64,000 nt of DNA from an uncultured Candidatus Competibacteraceae bacterium (lineage in GTDB: Bacteria > Pseudomonadota > Gammaproteobacteria > Competibacterales > Competibacteraceae): positions 20,476 through 84,475 of the forward strand of contig CAIRMO010000094.1 in assembly GCA_903879705.1 (NCBI GenBank). Direction: 5' to 3'. Numbering within the stretch: the stretch's first letter is position 1; every line of letters starts with the position of its first letter. The translations under genes and the position numbers were made by a program. Shown one piece after another: positions 58,431 to 64,000 of this stretch. The notes under the pieces are model-generated. The model saw only the letters and a program-made list of their open reading frames with translations, made no database searches and was not told the DNA's origin.

Positions 58431-59408
58431 ATGTCCAAGGCAATTCGTATTCATCACTATGGTGGCCCCGGCGCGTTATGTTGGGAAGAAATCGAGGTTG
58501 GCGAGCCTGGACCGGGCCAGATCCGGATTCGACACGGCGCGGTCGGTCTCAACTATATCGACGTTTATCACCGCACCGGCCTGTACCCGCTGCCGGCGTT
58601 ACCCTGGATTCTGGGTATGGAAGGCGCAGGCCGGGTGGAGGCGGTTGGCGAGGGTGTGACCGGGTTCAGGATCGGCGACCGGGTGGGTTATGCCAGCCTA
58701 CCGGCGGGGGCTTACGCCGAAGCCCGGCTGATTGCCGCCGATCGTGTGGTGGCGCTGCCCGATGCAATTGATGACCGCACTGCTGCGGCGATAATGCTGC
58801 AAGGGTTGACCGCGCAGTACCTGTTGCGGCGCACCTACCCGGTGCAGCCCGGCGACACCATCCTGTTACACGCCGCCGCCGGCGGGGTCGGACTGATCGC
58901 CAGCCAATGGGCGCGACATCTCGGCGCTACCGTCATTGGTACGGTGGGCAGCGATGACAAGGCCGAACTGGCTCGCGCCCACGGTTGCCAGTACGTCATC
59001 GTCTACACCCGTGAAAACTTTGTGGAGCGGGTCCGCGAATTCACTGATGGGCGTGGCGTAGCGGTGGTTTACGACTCGGTTGGGCAAGCCACGTTCATGG
59101 GTTCGCTGGATTGTCTGCGCCCGCTGGGGATGATGGTTAGTTTCGGTAATGCGTCCGGGCCGGTTCCGCCGTTCGATCCGGGTCTGCTGGCCGCCAAGGG
59201 GTCGCTGTTTTTGACCCGGCCGACCCTGATGACCTATACCGCGCAAAGAGCTGATTTGGTCGCCAGCGCCGCTGACCTGTTCGAGGTGGTCACCCGTGGC
59301 GCGGTGAACATCGAGATTCGTCAAACCTATCCGCTGGCCGAAGCGGCTCAGGCGCACTGCGATCTGGAAGCGCGCCGGACCACCGGTTCCAGTGTGCTGT
59401 TGCCCTGA
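58431..59408 (+). CDS. NADPH:quinone oxidoreductase (zeta-crystallin-like)
   Basis: Zinc-free medium-chain dehydrogenase of 325 residues that reduces quinones with NADPH. It begins MSKAIRIHHYGGPGALCWEE, has GLNYIDVYHRTGLYPLPALP and the NADPH-binding HAAAGGVGLIASQWAR, all as in E. coli QorA (327). AAGGAG precedes ATG 58431 by about six bases. It is a single gene divergent from cheA and has no evident tie to chemotaxis. Confidence 0.92.
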   Translation: MSKAIRIHHYGGPGALCWEEIEVGEPGPGQIRIRHGAVGLNYIDVYHRTGLYPLPALPWILGMEGAGRVEAVGEGVTGFRIGDRVGYASLPAGAYAEARLIAADRVVALPDAIDDRTAAAIMLQGLTAQYLLRRTYPVQPGDTILLHAAAGGVGLIASQWARHLGATVIGTVGSDDKAELARAHGCQYVIVYTRENFVERVREFTDGRGVAVVYDSVGQATFMGSLDCLRPLGMMVSFGNASGPVPPFDPGLLAAKGSLFLTRPTLMTYTAQRADLVASAADLFEVVTRGAVNIEIRQTYPLAEAAQAHCDLEARRTTGSSVLLP

Positions 59409-59430
59409 CGAGAATTATTTTTAAGGGATG

Positions 59431-59462
59431 CAGCGGTCGTCTTTCCGGCAACCGCTGTTTTG
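59431..59462 (+). terminator. Candidate terminator after the quinone oxidoreductase gene
   Basis: CAGCGGT (59432-59438) pairs with ACCGCTG (59452-59458) over a 13-base loop, followed by TTTT at the start of the next bases. The stem is modest and lies in the convergent gap before the amidohydrolase 3' end. Confidence 0.4.
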
Positions 59463-59484
59463 GAAGGGGGCACAAAAAAGCATT

Positions 59485-60486
59485 TCAGGAGCCAGCGACG
59501 TTCCTTGTCGCCTTCTGCCGTTCCAGGATGTTTTTGACCAGGGATCGCTGCGCCGCCTTGGGTGCTTCCATGAGCGCCTTCACATGCGCCGCCACGCTGG
59601 TGGCCAGCGCCGGCAGGTTATAGCCGCCTTCCAGCAGTGAAACGACTCGTCCTCCGCAACAATCCGTCGCCACCGCCAGAATCTGCCCGGTCAACCAGGC
59701 GTAATCGTCCTCGTCGAAATTCAGTTCCGCCAGCGGGTCGAGGTAATGGGCGTCGAAGCCCGCTGAAATCACGATCAATTGCGGCTGAAACGCGCACAGC
59801 GCCGGTTTGATGGCTTGTTGCCAGACGTGGCGTAAATCCGCCGAGCCGCTGTTGGCCATCAGGGGCAAATTGAGGATATTGCCGACCCCGCGTTCATCGC
59901 GGCGACCGGTGCCGGGGTAGATATGAGCCTGATGGGTGGAGATGTAGAGATAGCCGGCATCCTGCTCAACCGCCGCTTGGGTGCCATTACCGTGATGGAC
60001 GTCGAAATCGATGATGGCGACCCGTTCCAGGCCGTGCGCGGCGCGGGCGTGGGCAGCGCCAATCGCGGCATTGCCAAACAGGCAAAAGCCCATTGCTTGC
60101 CTGGGTTCGGCATGGTGGCCGGGCGGGCGAATGGCGCAAAAGGCGTTGCTGGCCTCGCCGTTCAGTACGGCATCGACTGCCGCACAGGCCGCGCCCGCCG
60201 CCCGTAAGGCCGCCTCGCCCGATCCCGGCGACAGGATGGTATCGCCGTCGATCGCGGAATGCCCCTGCCGGGGAACCCGGGCCAGCAGCCATTCAACATG
60301 CGCCTGAGGATGAATCCGGGTCAGTTGGGCCATTTCGGCTGGCGGGGCGTCGCGCCATTCCAGGGCGGCAAACGGCGAACAGCGCAGGGCATTCAGGATC
60401 GTGGTGAGCCGGGCCGGGCATTCCGGGTGACCGAAGCCGGTATCGTGTTCCAGACAGGCCGGATGGGTGTAGAGCAGTGTGGTCAT
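59485..60486 (-). CDS. Histone deacetylase-family amidohydrolase
   Basis: Zinc-dependent class II-like deacetylase of 333 residues. Conserved blocks: HDTGFGHPECPARL, RPPGHHAEPRQAMGFCLFGN, IDFDVHHGNGTQ (metal ligands), STHQAHIYPGTG, SAGFDAHYLDPL and LEGGYNLPAL. Bacterial members act on acetylpolyamines, acetoin-related or acyl-lysine substrates, and this substrate is not predictable. The frame opens earlier, but ATG 60486 (MTTLLYTHPACLEHDTG) matches the family start. It lies 64 bases after dusA. Confidence 0.92.
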   Translation of the reverse strand: MTTLLYTHPACLEHDTGFGHPECPARLTTILNALRCSPFAALEWRDAPPAEMAQLTRIHPQAHVEWLLARVPRQGHSAIDGDTILSPGSGEAALRAAGAACAAVDAVLNGEASNAFCAIRPPGHHAEPRQAMGFCLFGNAAIGAAHARAAHGLERVAIIDFDVHHGNGTQAAVEQDAGYLYISTHQAHIYPGTGRRDERGVGNILNLPLMANSGSADLRHVWQQAIKPALCAFQPQLIVISAGFDAHYLDPLAELNFDEDDYAWLTGQILAVATDCCGGRVVSLLEGGYNLPALATSVAAHVKALMEAPKAAQRSLVKNILERQKATRNVAGS

Positions 60487-60550
60487 GGCGATGATGGAAC
60501 AAGGTGTAGGGGCGATGCTGGCCGGTGTCGGTCGCAAGGGCGGTTTGGAG

Positions 60551-61546
60551 TTAGGACTCGGTTACCCGCTGCAACGCCGTTTCCAGCGTCTCGATTCCCG
60601 TCCCGGGCCGACCGGCGGGTTCGCTGAGATGCCGCCGCCAGGCCCGCGCTCCGGGCACGCCCCGAAACAGGTTCAAGAGGTGCCGGGTCATGCCATGCAG
60701 GGGCGTTCCTTGTTGCAACTGGGTTTCCACATAAGGCAAAAAGGCCCGGATCGCTTGATGTCGAGTTGGCTGTGGCGCGGTTGTTCCGAACAATCGCTGA
60801 TCAGCTTCCGCGAGTAGATAGGGGTTTTCATAAGCCGCTCGCCCGATCATTGCGCCATCGACCTGGAGTAACTGTTCCGCAATCTGATCAAGGCGGGTCA
60901 GCCCGCCATTAATAACGATGGTCAGCGCCGGAAAATCCTGCTTCAGGCGATAAACCATGTCATAGCGCAACGGCGGAATTTCCCGATTTTCCCTGGGACT
61001 GAGACCGTTTAGCCAGGCCTTGCGCGCATGAATAATGAAAATTTCGCAACCGCCCGCAGCGACCGTTCCGACAAAATAGGCCAGTTCTGCATAGGAATCG
61101 CGATCATCAATCCCGATCCGGGTTTTCACTGTGACCGGCAGAGTGGTCACTGCCTGCATCGCCGCCACGCACTCGGCCACTAAACCCGGTTCCGCCATCA
61201 GACAGGCACCGAACCGGCCAGATTGTACCCGGTCGCTGGGGCAACCGATGTTCAGATTCACCTCGTCGTAACCCCACTCGGCGGCGATCTGGGCGCACTG
61301 GGCCAGATGATCCGGGTCGCTGCCACCGAGTTGTAACGCCAAAGGCCGCTCCGCCGGGTCGTAAGCCAGCAGTCGTTGCCGATTGCCACGCAGCACCGCG
61401 CCGGTTGTTATCATCTCTGTATACAGCAGAGTTTGCCGGGTCAGCAGCCGTAAAAAACGCCGATAATGCCGATCCGTTAAATCGAGCATCGGGGCAACGG
61501 ACAAGCGCCGGTCCAGGGGGTTTTTCATTTTTGAAGGTGTCGCCAT
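60551..61546 (-). CDS. dusA: tRNA-dihydrouridine synthase A
   Basis: FMN/NADPH enzyme reducing uridines in the tRNA D-loop. The 331-residue product has VAPMLDLTDRHYRRFLRLLT, LNIGCPSDRVQSGRFGACLM with the catalytic Cys, VKTRIGIDD, and HARKAWLNGLSPRENREIPPL-type DusA motifs, then VINGGLTRLDQ and MIGRAAYENPYLL. The frame extends to a TTG at 61597; ATG 61546 or ATG 61528 are better starts, and neither has a strong ribosome-binding site. It is divergent from the CDP-alcohol transferase. Confidence 0.94.
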   Translation of the reverse strand: MATPSKMKNPLDRRLSVAPMLDLTDRHYRRFLRLLTRQTLLYTEMITTGAVLRGNRQRLLAYDPAERPLALQLGGSDPDHLAQCAQIAAEWGYDEVNLNIGCPSDRVQSGRFGACLMAEPGLVAECVAAMQAVTTLPVTVKTRIGIDDRDSYAELAYFVGTVAAGGCEIFIIHARKAWLNGLSPRENREIPPLRYDMVYRLKQDFPALTIVINGGLTRLDQIAEQLLQVDGAMIGRAAYENPYLLAEADQRLFGTTAPQPTRHQAIRAFLPYVETQLQQGTPLHGMTRHLLNLFRGVPGARAWRRHLSEPAGRPGTGIETLETALQRVTES

Positions 61547-61596
61547 GTCCATGCAAAAATCCAGTTTGCCCATCGAGAACAGCCGTTCGCTGCACA

Positions 61597-62190
61597 ATGC
61601 CCATGCCCATGTCCATGCCCTTGCACGCTCGTCATATCCCCAATCTCATTACTGGCCTGCGAATCCTGCTGGTCGCGCCTTTCCTGTGGCTGCTGCTGGA
61701 AAAACACTATGGCCCCGCCCTGGCGCTGTTCATGATGGCTGGCGTTTCCGATGCGCTGGATGGTTTTCTGGCTAAATACTTTGGCTGGACCAGCGAGTTA
61801 GGCGGTCTGCTCGACCCGATTGCCGACAAACTGCTGCTGCTGGGCGCAATGCTGGCGCTGGGCTGGCTGAACGCATTGCCAGGCTGGCTGGTGGCGCTGG
61901 TGGTGGCGCGGGATGTGATCATCATCGGCGGCGCGGTCAGCTACCATCTGCTGATTGAGCGAGTGATCGCCACGCCCCTGTTGATTAGCAAATTCAATAC
62001 CTTGTTGCAACTGATGCTGGTGCTGGCAGTGATCTTCCACTATGGAATAAGGCCATTGCCGATCTGGCTGCTCACCGGACTGATTCAGTTGACGGCATTG
62101 AGTACCGTCTGGAGTGGTGCGGCCTATGTCTGGCAGTGGGGCCGACGCGCCGGGCGTCGCCAGCGAGTCAAAACCGGGATCGATGCCTGA
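61597..62190 (+). CDS. CDP-alcohol phosphatidyltransferase family protein
   Basis: Inner-membrane phospholipid enzyme of about 197 residues with five to six hydrophobic segments. The full CDP-alcohol motif is present: SDALDGFLAKYFGWTSELGG then LLDPIADK (D-x2-D-G-x2-A ... G-x3-D-x3-D). It resembles PgsA and short bacterial cardiolipin-synthase-like proteins; the acceptor alcohol is not fixed by sequence. The open frame begins far upstream. The real start is one of four clustered ATGs at 61597, 61603, 61609 and 61615, before HARHIPNLITGLRILLV. It is convergent with the EAL-HDOD gene. Confidence 0.87.
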   Translation: MPMPMSMPLHARHIPNLITGLRILLVAPFLWLLLEKHYGPALALFMMAGVSDALDGFLAKYFGWTSELGGLLDPIADKLLLLGAMLALGWLNALPGWLVALVVARDVIIIGGAVSYHLLIERVIATPLLISKFNTLLQLMLVLAVIFHYGIRPLPIWLLTGLIQLTALSTVWSGAAYVWQWGRRAGRRQRVKTGIDA

Positions 62191-62209
62191 CTGCCCACGC
62201 TGGCCGCGT

Positions 62210-63421
62210 TCAGCCCTTCAGCAATTCGTAACTGGCCCGATAGGCTTCAGCCAGTGCCGTCAGATAAGCGTCATTGATCTGGTTGGAATCCAGGCCCAAG
62301 GTGTCCAGCGATTCCCAGTCACAGCGTTCGTAGGCCAGGGTGCAGGCCAGAATACGGCCCAGCGGCCCCTTATGCGTCAACAGCGCCTGGTTGATTTCCT
62401 CGTCCAGCGGCAATGCCGCCAGAAGCACCTCCATCGGTGCCTGGGTCATCGCATCGAGTACCGATAACAGGCCAACGGTGAATCCGGTTTCCCTCTGCTT
62501 GAAGCCGGTTGCTTCAGCCAGCAGTTCACACATCTTGGCCCGCTCCAGGGCAACTGTAATCAAATCGCTGCGATGATCGTCAAGACTAGCCAGTGAAATC
62601 AACGTAGCCCAAGAGCGGATATTCTTGATTCCCAGCAGCATGATCGCACGCTGAATCGATTCGACGCGCCGGGGCAAGCTGAAGTATGCGGAGTTGATGT
62701 AGCGCAGCAGCTTGTAGGTCAAAGCGACGTCCTGGCTGATCAGCGTTTCGATGTTCCTGATTTCGACCTTGGGATGATAAAGCTTGCTAAGCAACTGCAG
62801 CACTGCCAGTTGGTTGGTCGATACACTGTTGAATTTGAGCAACTTGGGCTGGGAAAAGTGGTGGCCCTGAAAATAGTCAAATTCGAGAGATTGGCAAAAA
62901 TCCTGGATCGACTGAGTCTCGATCCGTTCAGCCATCAAGGCGATCTGATGTTGACGCAACAGGGGGACCAAACGCCGCACTTCGTCTTCCGGGGTGGTCA
63001 GCAGGTCGATCTTGACGTAATCGGCAATGTCGAGCAGCGCCCGATAGGCTTCATTGTCCTCATAGTCATCGAGGACAAAATGGTAGCCGTGCTGATGCAG
63101 GTCGCGCAGCGCCTGAATCAACGGTTCATCAACCGCGATATCGCCGGCGATCTCAAATACCAGTTGCGGCAACGTAAAGTGGGTCAGATGACCGTCCAGC
63201 ACAAAATCCCGGGCGATGTTGATAAAGGCTTTGTGTATGCCAACCACACGCTCCAGTCCTACCTCGGTCACCGTATTGAGGACGACCTGAGAGGTTGCGG
63301 CTTCGGCGTCCAGAAACTGCGCGGTGCTGTCTCCCTCGGCGTGCCGGTAAAACAGTTCATAACCGGCGATCTGTAGCTTGCGATCGTAGATCGATTGCCG
63401 GGCAAAATAGATTTCCTTCAT
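62210..63421 (-). CDS. EAL-HDOD signalling protein with degenerate EAL domain
   Basis: A 403-residue cytoplasmic protein with an N-terminal EAL-like domain (FARQSIYDRKLQIAGYELFYR) and a C-terminal HDOD domain (QLLSKLYHPKVEIRNIETLI, LLRYINSAYFSLPRRVESIQ, LGIKNIRSWATLIS). The EAL motif reads YELFYR, so the catalytic Glu-Ala-Leu is lost and c-di-GMP hydrolysis is unlikely; relatives (YuxH/CdgJ type) act in motility control by protein contact. ATG 63421 has GGAGGTG about seven bases upstream, better than the longer frame to 63511. Confidence 0.92.
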   Translation of the reverse strand: MKEIYFARQSIYDRKLQIAGYELFYRHAEGDSTAQFLDAEAATSQVVLNTVTEVGLERVVGIHKAFINIARDFVLDGHLTHFTLPQLVFEIAGDIAVDEPLIQALRDLHQHGYHFVLDDYEDNEAYRALLDIADYVKIDLLTTPEDEVRRLVPLLRQHQIALMAERIETQSIQDFCQSLEFDYFQGHHFSQPKLLKFNSVSTNQLAVLQLLSKLYHPKVEIRNIETLISQDVALTYKLLRYINSAYFSLPRRVESIQRAIMLLGIKNIRSWATLISLASLDDHRSDLITVALERAKMCELLAEATGFKQRETGFTVGLLSVLDAMTQAPMEVLLAALPLDEEINQALLTHKGPLGRILACTLAYERCDWESLDTLGLDSNQINDAYLTALAEAYRASYELLKG

Positions 63422-63650
63422 CAGATGCACCTCCATCGTCAGGGTAGCGCAGGATCGAACCGTGGTTGGTGCCAGGAGACCATACAGAACGCTCAGTCGG
63501 AATAAAGTCAATGCGTTAAGTTGCCTGTTTGCGGGACGGTTCGAACCACCATCGTGGATGATTCGTTGATTGGAGATGATTATAATGCCAACTCAGCTCC
63601 ATTGACCTGGACGATCCGCCGGATTGTAGTGGTATAGCCATCCGGTTGGC
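63422..63650. other. Upstream region of the EAL-HDOD gene
   Basis: No gene seen. On the minus strand a perfect TATAAT lies at 63584-63579 and could be the -10 of the EAL-HDOD gene, with a poor -35. The transcript would have a leader of about 150 bases. Confidence 0.3.
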
Positions 63651-63821
63651 GTTGTGGAATTTCCCCTCGCTGAGGAGCGAACCACCCCGGCCCCTGACGG
63701 GGCCACCCCTCCTTACTCAAGGAGGGGAAAAAGCGATGTACCGTGCTGATTTTATCCCCTCCTTGGATAAGGAGGGGGGGGCGCGAAGCGCCGGGGTGGT
63801 TCGAAGCGGCAATTCCACAAC
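63651..63821. mobile_element. 171-bp MITE-like element with perfect 11-bp terminal inverted repeats
   Basis: GTTGTGGAATT (63651-63661) and AATTCCACAAC (63811-63821) are exact inverted ends. Inside them CGAACCACCCCGGC (63678-63691) is inverted as GCCGGGGTGGTTCG (63790-63803). The centre holds two 9-bp stem hairpins, CCCCTCCTT/AAGGAGGGG, at 63706-63727 and 63756-63777. No transposase and no obvious target duplication were seen. An open frame across it is a by-product. Confidence 0.75.
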
Positions 63822-63879
63822 TCAGGTCGGATTCCTAATATAGCGAGGTTGTACGTCGCGCCGCTAACCCGTTCAGCCG

Positions 63880-63908
63880 TTGAAAACTACCAGGAATGAA
63901 TCTATACC
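63880..63908 (+). promoter_or_regulatory. Candidate sigma-70 promoter for the gene at the right edge
   Basis: TTGAAA (63880-63885), a 17-base spacer and TATACC (63903-63908). The -35 has one mismatch and the -10 two. The leader to ATG 63991 would be about 75 bases. Confidence 0.4.
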
Positions 63909-63990
63909 TGACCGCGGTACAAGTTTAGATTTTTTCTAGCCGGGCTGATAGAATTGACCCTGCCTTCAACCCCTGACAGAGGAAACCATC

Positions 63991-64000
63991 ATGGTTCAGC
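63991..64000 (+). CDS. Start of an unidentified gene (truncated by window edge)
   Basis: ATGGTTCAGC follows AGAGGA at seven bases, a good ribosome-binding arrangement, and a sigma-70-like promoter lies upstream. Only three codons are visible, so nothing can be said about the product. Confidence 0.5.

Noticed and set aside
63646..63843. 65-codon open frame at the right end
   Set aside because: It lies within the MITE-like inverted repeats; the translation follows the palindrome and not a protein pattern.

Overview
The window comes from a GC-rich, polarly flagellated gammaproteobacterium. The evidence is the tonB-gshB-pil/chp order, the zipA-ligA pair beside an smc remnant, and the flhA-flhF-fleN-fliA order with a MotC/MotD-type stator. 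It looks like an environmental, Competibacter- or Chromatiales-like lineage, but nothing here fixes the genus. No rRNA, tRNA or CRISPR array was seen.

Layout, left to right. (1) 1-9067, minus strand: chemosensory cluster A, transcribed mcp2-STAS-cheY-cheA-cheW-mcp1-cheR-cheD, with cheD running off the left edge. A block of short repeats lies between mcp1 and cheR. (2) 9307-12716, minus: dtd, proline iminopeptidase, a HAD-IIA phosphatase, and a GGDEF diguanylate cyclase whose N-terminal coding frame is broken by one base at a G_GGA_AAT heptamer. (3) 12804-20875, minus: an aryl-polyene/xanthomonadin-like set (acyl carrier protein, acyltransferase, YdcF-like protein, hotdog dehydratase, LolA-like protein, MMPL exporter), split between lolA and the exporter by a MmeI-type restriction-modification gene. 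Divergent from it are a chorismatase (XanB2/FkbO family) and a UbiE-like methyltransferase. No ketosynthase or aryl-CoA ligase is present, so the locus is partial. (4) 22885-24858, minus: tonB and gshB. (5) 25125-33403, plus: a Pil-Chp twitching-type system (pilI, pilJ, a 1648-residue ChpA, chpC) without pilG, pilH, pilK or chpB.

(6) 33406-36694, plus: a decayed smc fragment followed by zipA and ligA. (7) 36752-49559, minus: the flagellar export, switch and stator run fliL-M-N-O-P-Q-R-flhB-flhA-flhF-fleN-fliA-motC-motD-DUF2802, preceded by a good sigma-54 promoter. (8) 49862-58234, minus: chemosensory cluster B, cheA-cheW-mcp3-(cheY remnant)-cheB-cheR-cheY and a small protein with a CheC/CheX-like phosphatase signature. 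(9) 58431-63421: quinone oxidoreductase, histone-deacetylase-like amidohydrolase, dusA, a CDP-alcohol phosphotransferase and an EAL-HDOD protein. The right end has a 171-bp MITE-like element and the first bases of another gene.

Taken together, most of the window is motility control: three CheA-type kinases (two chemotaxis, one Chp), three MCPs plus PilJ, two CheR, one CheB, one CheD, and the flagellar export apparatus, switch proteins and stator they would act on. Three decay or interruption events stand out: the smc remnant, the cheY remnant, and the restriction gene inside the polyene-like operon.
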